A program made the position numbers and the translations under genes. Positions 1-5,977 of a stretch of DNA of 5,977 bases are shown piece by piece; position 1 is the stretch's first letter, and each line of letters starts with the position of its first letter. The notes under the pieces are model-generated. The model had not been told where the DNA came from. It was given only the letters and a program-made list of their open reading frames with translations, and ran no database searches. Source of the stretch: a bacterium (GTDB taxonomy: Bacteria; Bacteroidota; Bacteroidia; B-17B0; Aurantibacillaceae). The stretch lies in the NCBI GenBank assembly GCA_027364695.1, contig DAHXOV010000186.1, positions 1 through 5,977 of the forward strand, given 5' to 3'.

Positions 1-41
1 CTCTCTATCAGCGCATCCACGAAAGCATTGTTTGTCTTCAT
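1..41 (-). CDS. Start of an unidentified gene running off the left edge (partial)
   Basis: Reading leftwards from an ATG at 41-39 gives 13 open codons, MKTNNAFVDALIE, before the window ends. A start here is supported by a lysine-containing N-terminus, an A-rich leader without a Shine-Dalgarno site just upstream, and a TACTTTTG box about 28 nt further up that matches the Bacteroidota -7 element. The fragment is too short to assign a family and shows no signal peptide in the visible part. It would be divergently transcribed from apt. The call rests on context and not on homology. Confidence 0.5.
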   Translation of the reverse strand, partial: MKTNNAFVDALIE

Positions 42-69
42 AAATTTTTGTTTTTTGTTTTTGTGGGTG

Positions 70-77
70 CAAAAGTA
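70..77 (-). promoter_or_regulatory. Bacteroidota -7 promoter element for the leftward gene
   Basis: The minus strand reads TACTTTTG, an exact match to TAnnTTTG, the -7 element of the Bacteroidota primary sigma factor. It lies 28 nt before the ATG at 41, so the leader would be short and A-rich. No clear TTTG -33 box is visible at the usual spacing; that stretch is simply AT-rich. Confidence 0.55.
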
Positions 78-114
78 AGAAGATTTTGGCATATTATTCT
101 TAATTGTAAAGTTA

Positions 115-130
115 ATAAATGTTAATTTAT
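115..130. repeat. AT-rich inverted repeat, possible operator
   Basis: ATAAAT (115-120) is repeated as its exact reverse complement ATTTAT (125-130) around a 4-nt spacer. It overlaps a cluster of GTTAA copies starting at 111, 121 and 133, about one helical turn apart. It lies about 40 nt upstream of the -7 box of the leftward gene, a position where an activator could bind. The base composition makes a chance match quite possible. Confidence 0.25.
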
Positions 131-174
131 ATGTTAAATAATTAGTTTTGTCTAAAAAAATTCAGGCTTTATCT

Positions 175-205
175 GATAAAATTCAAAATATTGCAAGATA
201 AAATT
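175..205. repeat. Nine-base direct repeat GATAAAATT, 22-nt period
   Basis: GATAAAATT occurs at 175-183 and again at 197-205, a 22-nt period close to two turns of the helix. It lies mid-way between the divergent genes. A tandem protein-binding site is possible, but in AT-rich DNA coincidence is a fair alternative. Confidence 0.25.
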
Positions 206-306
206 ATTGGTTTGTTTTTACAAGTAAATCATTTCGCTATTTATTGTTGTCTCTAAATATTTTTGCATTCACAAATAAAAAGATAGCAAAGCATTCCTTT
301 CTATTA

Positions 307-334
307 TTTGAAAAAAACACGCTCCTGTTTCAAA
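307..334. repeat. Short inverted repeat upstream of apt
   Basis: TTTGAAA (307-313) and TTTCAAA (328-334) are exact reverse complements around 14 nt. Inside them AAACA (315-319) can instead pair with TGTTT (326-330) around a 6-nt loop, so two mutually exclusive weak hairpins are possible. It lies upstream of the proposed apt promoter, so it would act at the DNA level or end a small transcript. The stems are short and AT-rich, and no U-tract follows. Confidence 0.25.
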
Positions 335-389
335 GCAGAAAGCCACATAAAAGGATGATACATCGCTCAAGCAAAACGAACACATAAAA

Positions 390-421
390 TTTGACAAAGT
401 GATTTTTCTTTCTTAAACTTG
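390..421 (+). promoter_or_regulatory. Probable promoter of the apt operon (-33 and -7 boxes)
   Basis: TTTG at 390-393 is followed after 20 nt by TAAACTTG at 414-421. The Bacteroidota consensus is TTTG, about 19-21 nt, then TAnnTTTG, so the -33 box and spacing fit and the -7 box has one mismatch. Transcription would start around 425-430, leaving a leader of about 20 nt before the apt ATG at 447. This is the best-matched promoter for the four-gene cluster. Confidence 0.55.
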
Positions 422-446
422 CCCGAAAAACAAAGGGCAACGCTTC

Positions 447-974
447 ATGAACATCAGTCAAAAAATACAATCTGCCATCAGAGAAATAAAAGATTTTCCG
501 ACACCAGGTGTTGACTTTAAGGATATTACACCTATATTTGAAAAACCCGAGTTGTGCGAAGATATTGTGAATGCTTTTATTTCTTCTTTATCTGAAAAAC
601 CGGATGCCGTGCTAGGTATTGAAAGCAGAGGCTTTTTATTTGGCTTTTTACTGGCGTATCAATTAAAAGTTCCATTTATCCTAGCAAGAAAATCAGGAAA
701 GCTTCCATATAAAACAGTCAAGGCAGAATATCAATTGGAATACAGTTCTGCCGCCATTGAAATCAATGAGAATAGCATTTTACCAGGACAAAAAATTCTC
801 ATTCACGATGATTTGCTGGCTACAGGAGGTACTGCTAATGCGGCAACCCAGTTGGTACTTTATCTTCAGGCGAAAGTAGCAGCATTTACTTTTATCATAG
901 AACTTTCTTTTCTCAAGGGTAAAGAAAAACTTCTCCCATATACATCCGATATTATTTGCTTAACTCAATACTAA
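447..974 (+). CDS. apt: Adenine phosphoribosyltransferase
   Basis: This cytoplasmic purine-salvage enzyme joins adenine to PRPP to give AMP and pyrophosphate. The 175-residue length is normal for bacterial Apt. Family landmarks appear in order: the GVDFKDITP segment (residues 21-29), ESRGF (59-63), the RKSGKLP flexible-loop region starting at R81, LEY followed by EI near 100, and the PRPP-binding motif at 119-129 (IHDDLLATGGT), with the two Asp and the TGGT loop intact. Position 120 is His where Val is common (VDD), a mild variation next to conserved acidic residues. The start follows AAAGGG about 10 nt upstream, one of the few Shine-Dalgarno-like sequences here. It is the first gene of the probable operon; the next gene begins 12 nt after its stop. 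Confidence 0.95.
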   Translation: MNISQKIQSAIREIKDFPTPGVDFKDITPIFEKPELCEDIVNAFISSLSEKPDAVLGIESRGFLFGFLLAYQLKVPFILARKSGKLPYKTVKAEYQLEYSSAAIEINENSILPGQKILIHDDLLATGGTANAATQLVLYLQAKVAAFTFIIELSFLKGKEKLLPYTSDIICLTQY

Positions 975-986
975 ATCTTAAAAACT

Positions 987-2126
987 ATGAACTTTGAAAT
1001 GACAGAAAACCAAAGGATGATTGTAGAAATGGTGCGTGCCTTTGCAAAAGAAAACATAAGCCCTTATGTAATGGAATGGGATGAAAAACAAATTTTTCCT
1101 GTAGAAACATTCAAAAAAATGGGAGAATTAGGGCTGTTGGGCGTACTTGTACCTCAAGAATATGGAGGCAGTGGTTTTGGCTACCTTGAATATATCACGG
1201 CTATTATTGAGTTGAGCAAAGTGTGCGGGGCTATCGGGTTATCTATGGCTGCACATAATTCTCTCTGTACAGGACATATTTTACACCAGGGGAATGAAGA
1301 ACAAAAAAGAAAATATTTGCCAAAGTTAGCTACGGGCGAATGGATAGGAGCATGGGGATTAACAGAACACAATACGGGCTCTGATGCGGGTGGAATGAAT
1401 ACCACTGCAATAAAAGATGGAGATGATTATATTTTGAATGGAGCAAAGAATTTTATCACTCACGGTATCAGTGGCGATGTAGCCGTAGTTATAGCACGCA
1501 CAGGAAAAAAGGACGATAACTATGGAATGAATGCTTTTATCATTGAAAAAGGTACGCCTGGATTTTCAGCCGGCAAGAAAGAAAACAAACTGGGTATGCG
1601 TGCAAGTGAAACAGCAGAGCTTATTTTTCAAGATTGCAAAGTACATAAGTCCCAACTCATTGGAAAAGAAGGAGAGGGTTTTATTCAGGCAATGCGAGTA
1701 TTGGATGGTGGCAGAATATCTATTGCTGCACTTTCTTGCGGCATAGCCAGAGGGGCTTATGAAGCGGCATTGAAATATGCAAAGGAAAGAGTCCAGTTTG
1801 GACAAGCTATTGCAAAATTTCAAGCCATAGCATTCAAAATAGCCGATATGGCGACAGAAATAGAAGCAGCAGAACTTCTTACCTACCAAGCAGGAGATAT
1901 GAAAAACAGAGGATTAAAGGTAACCAAAGAAGGGGCTTTTGCTAAGTATTATGCATCAGAAGTAGCAGTAAAGGCAAGTAATGAAGCTGTACAGATATTT
2001 GGTGGATATGGTTACATCAAGGATTTTCCTGCAGAAAAGTATTACAGAGACAGTAAATTATGTACTATAGGAGAAGGTACAAGCGAAATACAAAAATTGG
2101 TCATATCAAGACAAATTATGAGTTAA
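987..2126 (+). CDS. Acyl-CoA dehydrogenase (short/branched-chain type)
   Basis: This FAD enzyme introduces an alpha,beta double bond into acyl-CoA and passes electrons to electron-transfer flavoprotein, in fatty-acid or branched-chain amino-acid breakdown. At 379 residues it has the usual soluble-family length. It shows an N-terminal helical domain, the middle-domain signature LTEHNTGSD (125-133), the FAD-contacting R-x-QFG segment at 268-272, QIFGGYGY (336-343) and GEGTSEIQ near the C-terminus. E363 in that last motif is the likely catalytic base, as in short-chain and short/branched-chain members. The exact chain-length preference cannot be read from the sequence. The gene lies between apt and rpiB with gaps of 12 and 7 nt, so co-transcription is likely although no pathway link is obvious. 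No truncation or frameshift is seen. Confidence 0.95.
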   Translation: MNFEMTENQRMIVEMVRAFAKENISPYVMEWDEKQIFPVETFKKMGELGLLGVLVPQEYGGSGFGYLEYITAIIELSKVCGAIGLSMAAHNSLCTGHILHQGNEEQKRKYLPKLATGEWIGAWGLTEHNTGSDAGGMNTTAIKDGDDYILNGAKNFITHGISGDVAVVIARTGKKDDNYGMNAFIIEKGTPGFSAGKKENKLGMRASETAELIFQDCKVHKSQLIGKEGEGFIQAMRVLDGGRISIAALSCGIARGAYEAALKYAKERVQFGQAIAKFQAIAFKIADMATEIEAAELLTYQAGDMKNRGLKVTKEGAFAKYYASEVAVKASNEAVQIFGGYGYIKDFPAEKYYRDSKLCTIGEGTSEIQKLVISRQIMS

Positions 2127-2133
2127 TATTTTT

Positions 2134-2592
2134 ATGGATACAAATGTAAAAAAAATAAGTATTGGCGCTGACCACGCCGGATTTAATCTCAAAGAAAAAT
2201 TAAAACAATATCTTGTATCAAAAGGAATACAGGTAATAGATAAAGGTGCTTATTCTGATACATCGGCAGATTATCCTGATTTTGGACATGCAGTAGCAAA
2301 TTCAGTTTTAAATAAAGAAAGTGATTTTGGTATCGCAATATGCGGCAGTGGAAATGGAATAAATATGACGGTGAATAAGCACCATGGAATTCGAGGCTCG
2401 CTTTGTTGGAATGAAGAAACAGCGCGCCTTGCAAAACAGCACAACAATGCCAATGTAATAAGTTTGCCTGCTCGCTTTATAGATGAAAATACTGCCATGA
2501 AAATAATAGATGCCTATATGAATGCAGAATATGAAGGTGGCAGACATCAAAAAAGAATAGAAAAAATAGATTTAACCAAGCAGCAATGCTGA
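2134..2592 (+). CDS. rpiB: Ribose-5-phosphate isomerase B
   Basis: RpiB interconverts ribulose 5-phosphate and ribose 5-phosphate in the non-oxidative pentose phosphate pathway. The 152-residue protein belongs to the RpiB/LacA/LacB sugar-phosphate isomerase family. It carries GADHAG (11-16), DYPD (46-49), the active-site loop CGSGNG (70-75) with the catalytic Cys70, and HNNAN (103-107), whose His103 matches the active-site His of the E. coli enzyme. R137, H138 and R141 near the C-terminus match the conserved phosphate-binding GGRHQxR segment. LacA/LacB subunits are less likely because no partner subunit gene is present. The start ATG lies 7 nt after the acyl-CoA dehydrogenase stop. Its product feeds PRPP synthesis, which supplies the substrate of Apt upstream, a plausible but unproven reason for the clustering. 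Confidence 0.95.
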   Translation: MDTNVKKISIGADHAGFNLKEKLKQYLVSKGIQVIDKGAYSDTSADYPDFGHAVANSVLNKESDFGIAICGSGNGINMTVNKHHGIRGSLCWNEETARLAKQHNNANVISLPARFIDENTAMKIIDAYMNAEYEGGRHQKRIEKIDLTKQQC

Positions 2593-2593
2593 A

Positions 2594-3250
2594 ATGATGA
2601 ACGATGAATATGCCTTTGAGAAAAAAATACTTTCAATTACTTTATTTTTAATGCCTTTTTTCCTTTTTTCTCAAAAAACGAAACTCTCTGACACAGCAAA
2701 AATTTTTCTTTCTTTTGAAGATTTTGTTAACAGAAATTCTGCTTTAATAGTAGATAAAAGCACTGAAAAATTCTCTTATGCTTTCCCAAGGGGACTTGAA
2801 TTTATTAAAGTAGTTAAAAGAGATTCTACCGTTAAAGACACTGTAAAAAAATTCTTTCGTAAGAAAAAAAAGAATGGCCAGATAATATATAGATTTAAGC
2901 CGGGATCTATTTATGGCTATTACAATAATAAAAAATATTTTCGCTATGCAACATCAAAAAGTTGGCAAGTAGTTGATGGTTATTACAAAATAGAGGAAAT
3001 GGAGCGTATCATTATTTATTCAAAAAATATAAATAATGGCAGACATAGGTCTTCTTCTTTATATTATTTTTATAGCCTTGGGCTGAACACAGAGTTAAAG
3101 TCACTTAAATGGAAAAATATTGAAAGTGATTTTAAAGAAAAACCAGCTATTTGGAATACAATTAAGAGTAATAAACAATTAAATAGGGATCTTGAGACTA
3201 AAAATCCAGATGGCAGATTTTTAATAAATGTAATTTTAAGTGGTAAATAA
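2594..3250 (+). CDS. Secreted protein of unknown function, start uncertain
   Basis: I do not recognise this family. As read from 2594 it is 218 residues with a hydrophobic stretch at about 12-25 ending FLFS-Q, a typical Bacteroidota signal peptide with likely cleavage after S26, so the product is probably periplasmic or exported. There is no lipobox Cys. The mature part is lysine- and tyrosine-rich, with a basic cluster (KKFFRKKKK, 85-93), then a GSIYGYY segment (104-110) followed by a KYFRYA...WQVVDGYYKI stretch, which reads like beta-strand-rich sequence. No catalytic motif is visible. The N-terminus MMNDEYAFEKK is unusually long and acidic for a signal peptide. An alternative ATG at 2610 in another frame gives MPLRKK and meets this frame across an A7 run (2621-2627), so the true start may be 2610 with slippage or an indel. 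It begins 1 nt after rpiB and is probably the last operon gene. Confidence 0.75.
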   Translation: MMNDEYAFEKKILSITLFLMPFFLFSQKTKLSDTAKIFLSFEDFVNRNSALIVDKSTEKFSYAFPRGLEFIKVVKRDSTVKDTVKKFFRKKKKNGQIIYRFKPGSIYGYYNNKKYFRYATSKSWQVVDGYYKIEEMERIIIYSKNINNGRHRSSSLYYFYSLGLNTELKSLKWKNIESDFKEKPAIWNTIKSNKQLNRDLETKNPDGRFLINVILSGK

Positions 3251-3367
3251 TAAAAAATTTACAGGTTAATAACTCCATCTTCTGATAAATTTACAATGAA
3301 AAATTCTTACTGAAGTAGGTTTATAGGTCATTGTTTTTTGAGATAATAAATTCTCCCAGATTTTTCT

Positions 3368-3375
3368 TATCTTTG
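3368..3375 (+). promoter_or_regulatory. Bacteroidota -7 promoter element for the GH18 gene
   Basis: TATCTTTG matches TAnnTTTG exactly and lies 24 nt before the ATG at 3400, leaving a short A-rich leader. The nearest TTTG upstream (3337-3340) is 27 nt away, longer than the usual -33 spacing, so that half is doubtful. It suggests the glycoside hydrolase gene has its own promoter and is not simply read through from the upstream cluster. Confidence 0.5.
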
Positions 3376-3399
3376 CAAAATAAATCAAATTCAAAGAAT

Positions 3400-5977
3400 A
3401 TGAAAAAACGAAGTGTTTATTTACTACTTTACTTTTTCTTGTCAATTACCATCCACTCTCAAACCTATAAGTCCATTGTGCAGGAGGAAAAGGAATTGTA
3501 TCAGTTCTATCACTTTCAAACAGAAAAGCAATGGGATAGTGTAAGAGCAGCACTCAATATGTCTCCACCTGTAAATTTACTCCCTTCCAAAAATACTCCT
3601 GTATCTCCTACTTTTACCTGTACATTGAATAAGAAAGTATATGGATGGTTTCCTTATTGGCAGGGCACTACATATAATAATTTTCAATGGAATTTGCTTT
3701 CAGACTTTAGCTATTTTGATTATTCTGTTTCTTCTTCTACAGGAAATAACACTAATTCTTCTTATGCATGGCTTACTTCAAATGCTGTAACTACAGCCAA
3801 AGCCAATGGCTGTAAGATACATATATGCGCTACACTTTTTAGTGGACACAGTACATTTTGGGCGTCTTCCAGTGCAAAGACCACTCTTATCAACAACATT
3901 ATTAGTGATTTGAATGCAAGAGGAGGAAATGGTGTAAATATTGATTTTGAGGGGATGGGGGCATCAGATAAGGTGCCTTTTACGAACTTTATTATTCAAC
4001 TCAAAACGGCTTTGCAGGCGGCTAATCCTAATTATGAACTGAGCATTGCTCTGTATGCAGTAGATTGGAGTAGTGTGTTTGATATTCCTTCTTTAGTCCC
4101 TTATGTAGATGACTTTATCATTATGGGTTACGATTATTATTGGAGTGGTAGTTCACAAGCAGGCCCTGGAGATCCGCTCTATAACTTTCAAACATCCTAC
4201 AATTACACATTAAGTAAGACACTTAGCTATTATTTAAACAAAGGTGTGCCATTGAGTAAATTGTTATTGGGCTTGCCTTATTATGGCAGAGAGTGGGAAA
4301 CAACCAGTAACAGCATGCCATCTAATACAACGGGCGCTTTTTCAAGCAGCCGGACGTATGCCTATGTAAAGAATAACTCTACGGGATACTATACTACATC
4401 TAACAAATACTGGGAACAAAATAGTTTTTCGCCTGCCTATATTTTTCAAGTATCAGGAGCGTGGCGCCAGTGTTGGATAAACGATGCTTATAGTATGGGG
4501 AGAAGGTTTGATTTTGTCAACCAAAGAGGTATAGGAGGAATAGGGATATGGGCACTTGGATACGATGATGGATACAATGATTTTTGGCAAGCCATTCAGG
4601 ATAAGTTTACTTCTAACTGTCGTGTGTGGTCCTGTTCAGACAGTTTGTTTGACATGGGCGGACCAAATAGAAATTACTACGATAATGAACAATATACTTA
4701 TACTATTTATGCCCCTTCTTCTACGCAAAACCTCATCCTGCAATTTGCACCCACATTTACCTTGGAAAATGCTTATGATTCACTTTGGATATATAATGGT
4801 AATTCTACTGCTAGCCCATTATTTGGTGTTTATACAGGTGGGAATAACCCTGGTACGCTTACTACATCAAGTAATGCATTTACTATTAGGTTTAAATCAG
4901 ATGGAGCTACTGTAAGTGCTGGGTTCAAAGCCACCTATCAATGCACTGCTGCTGTTGCAGGCTCCCCTACTACATCTATTGCATCGGCACCATTATGGAT
5001 TACTGCCAATTATACTGCTAACATCAATGATATACCTGCAACGGGCGGTAGTATTCAAAAAGGATACTATTCCGTAGCGTCCTACAATGGAAGTGAATGG
5101 ACAGCCAATAACAACAGAGGATTTTTTTATGATCATTATAATACACTTTCTCCACTATGGACGATTAAAACAGGGACATGGAGTGTATCGGGCGGTGTTC
5201 TTGTACAAACAGATGAAGCATCGGCTGCTGCATCTAACACAAACATATATGCGGCACTTACCCACACGCTTTCTAATAGATATTTATATCACTTCAAATT
5301 CAAACTAGAAGGAACGGGTACTAATAGAAGAGGCGGGTTTCATGTCTTTGCAGACAGCGGAAATACAACTAATCGCAATAATTCGTATTTTGTTTGGTTT
5401 CGGTTAGATAATCAAAAGTTTCAATTGTATAAAACAGTCAACGATGTTTTTGGTTCGCCTGTGGTAGATATTCCACATACTTTTTCAGCCAGTACATGGT
5501 ATGATGTTAAAGTCATTTACGATAGAACCACGGGTCAGATATGGACCTATTGGAACAACCAACTTTTGAATACATGGACAGACACATTACCATTCCCTAT
5601 TACAAATGGACAATATATTTCCTTTAGAAGCGGGAATGCAAAAATGAGCATAGATAGTTTTGCAGTGTATCGTTCTCGTACCAATACACCTACCATTCTT
5701 GTTGGCGCAGGTAATACAGATTTGATGTATCAAAATCCTATGCCATCGCAATATGCGGGGCAAATATTTTCTATTTGTCAGGATAATTACGAACAATTGT
5801 CCAACATTGCTACACAAACACTCAATGTGGATTGGACCGCGCCCAGTAATGTAGGTGTAAATGATGGAACAGGGGTAGATATTAATATTGCTTGTACAAA
5901 AGATACTTTGAAAGCCAACTGGAGCAATAGTAATGACCCTCATTTTGCACTCAGTAATTACTGGTACTCTATAGGCA
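3400..5977 (+). CDS. Secreted multidomain GH18 glycoside hydrolase, 3' end outside window
   Basis: The frame is open from ATG 3400 to the window edge, giving 859 residues with no stop. Residues 1-20 form a signal peptide (MKKR, a hydrophobic core, then IHS-Q). A linker leads to a GH18 TIM barrel at about 78-405: VYGWFPYW (80-87), the active-site strand NGVNIDFEG (177-185) with catalytic acid E184 and supporting D182, MGYDYYW (242-248), LGLPYYGREW (290-299) and GIGIWALGYDDG (380-391) with the conserved last-strand Trp384. The usual DxxDxDxE reads NxxNxDxE. Residues about 407-515 form a CUB domain (YDSLWIYNG 459-467, F-x-SD 498-501, GFKATY 508-513) with probable calcium ligands D460 and D501. 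A GYYSV...SEWTANNNRGFF segment (555-576) and a lectin-like beta-sandwich region (about 577-760) follow, then an Fn3/Ig-like module (DTLKANWS...YWYSIG, 835-859) cut by the edge. It probably hydrolyses or binds chitin, peptidoglycan or a related polymer outside the cytoplasm. A C-terminal type IX secretion signal is plausible but not visible. Confidence 0.9.
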   Translation, partial: MKKRSVYLLLYFFLSITIHSQTYKSIVQEEKELYQFYHFQTEKQWDSVRAALNMSPPVNLLPSKNTPVSPTFTCTLNKKVYGWFPYWQGTTYNNFQWNLLSDFSYFDYSVSSSTGNNTNSSYAWLTSNAVTTAKANGCKIHICATLFSGHSTFWASSSAKTTLINNIISDLNARGGNGVNIDFEGMGASDKVPFTNFIIQLKTALQAANPNYELSIALYAVDWSSVFDIPSLVPYVDDFIIMGYDYYWSGSSQAGPGDPLYNFQTSYNYTLSKTLSYYLNKGVPLSKLLLGLPYYGREWETTSNSMPSNTTGAFSSSRTYAYVKNNSTGYYTTSNKYWEQNSFSPAYIFQVSGAWRQCWINDAYSMGRRFDFVNQRGIGGIGIWALGYDDGYNDFWQAIQDKFTSNCRVWSCSDSLFDMGGPNRNYYDNEQYTYTIYAPSSTQNLILQFAPTFTLENAYDSLWIYNGNSTASPLFGVYTGGNNPGTLTTSSNAFTIRFKSDGATVSAGFKATYQCTAAVAGSPTTSIASAPLWITANYTANINDIPATGGSIQKGYYSVASYNGSEWTANNNRGFFYDHYNTLSPLWTIKTGTWSVSGGVLVQTDEASAAASNTNIYAALTHTLSNRYLYHFKFKLEGTGTNRRGGFHVFADSGNTTNRNNSYFVWFRLDNQKFQLYKTVNDVFGSPVVDIPHTFSASTWYDVKVIYDRTTGQIWTYWNNQLLNTWTDTLPFPITNGQYISFRSGNAKMSIDSFAVYRSRTNTPTILVGAGNTDLMYQNPMPSQYAGQIFSICQDNYEQLSNIATQTLNVDWTAPSNVGVNDGTGVDINIACTKDTLKANWSNSNDPHFALSNYWYSIG

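Larger units (their letters stand above)
42..446. other. Divergent intergenic control region
   Basis: These 405 nt separate the leftward partial gene from apt and hold no convincing coding sequence. The sequence is very AT-rich. It contains a -7 element for the leftward gene at its left end and a -33/-7 pair for apt at its right end. Between them are an AT inverted repeat (115-130), phased GTTAA copies (111, 121, 133), a 9-nt direct repeat (175-183 and 197-205) and a short inverted repeat (307-334). A further TATTTTTG at 258-265 matches the -7 consensus on the plus strand but has no clear -33 partner. No tRNA, riboswitch or strong terminator hairpin was recognised. Confidence 0.7.

Noticed and set aside
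1566..1889. Minus-strand open frame of 107 codons inside the acyl-CoA dehydrogenase gene
   Set aside because: It is a shadow of a strongly conserved gene, with Cys- and Phe-rich composition and no promoter or leader of its own.
3243..3262. GTAAAT...ATTTAC inverted repeat at the end of the unknown gene as a terminator
   Set aside because: The stem is 6 AT-rich base pairs, overlaps the stop codon and has no following U-tract, so it is too weak to call.
3254..3297. AAATTTACA repeated in the gap before the GH18 gene
   Set aside because: Two 9-nt AT-rich copies are easily explained by composition, and their spacing fits no recognised site.
4556..4915. Plus-strand open frame of 119 codons in another frame
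   Set aside because: It lies wholly within the end of the GH18 barrel and the CUB domain coding sequence, which is clearly the true frame there.
5587..5943. Long minus-strand open frame of 118 codons
   Set aside because: It is antisense to the well-supported GH18 gene, is rich in Cys, Ile and His as expected of a shadow frame, and shows no family motif.

Overview
The window looks like chromosomal DNA from a Bacteroidota species, possibly of the Chitinophagia/Sphingobacteriia type. The DNA is AT-rich. Gene leaders are A-rich and mostly lack Shine-Dalgarno sites. Sequences matching the Bacteroidota promoter consensus (TTTG, then TAnnTTTG) sit upstream of several genes. Two predicted secreted proteins have signal peptides ending in Ser-Gln, as is common in this phylum. 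The genus cannot be told from the sequence.

Layout: positions 1-41 hold only the first codons of a probable gene running leftwards off the window. Positions 42-446 are a divergent control region with a -7-type element for the leftward gene, several small AT-rich repeats and a good promoter candidate for the rightward genes. Positions 447-3250 carry four tightly packed rightward genes: adenine phosphoribosyltransferase (apt), an acyl-CoA dehydrogenase, ribose-5-phosphate isomerase B (rpiB) and a small secreted protein of unknown function. Gaps of 12, 7 and 1 nt suggest one operon. Positions 3251-3399 are a short intergenic region with its own -7-type element. From 3400 to the right edge runs the first 859 codons of a large secreted multidomain protein. 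It has a signal peptide, a family-18 glycoside hydrolase (GH18) barrel, a CUB domain, a lectin-like beta-sandwich region and the start of a further Fn3/Ig-like module. It has no stop inside the window.

How the genes fit together: RpiB makes ribose 5-phosphate, the precursor of PRPP, and Apt uses PRPP to salvage adenine, so these two share a metabolic axis. The acyl-CoA dehydrogenase has no obvious link to that axis. The GH18 protein is probably a separate transcription unit acting outside the cytoplasm on a beta-1,4-linked amino-sugar polymer (chitin, peptidoglycan or similar).

Most of the window is ordinary housekeeping sequence. The points most worth a second look are the start of the unknown gene, where an A7 run separates a classic signal-peptide start from the rest of the gene in the exact phase of a -1 slippery heptamer, and the unusual GH18 catalytic motif and domain architecture. 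I found no CRISPR array, tRNA, rRNA, insertion sequence or clearly new defence-type system.
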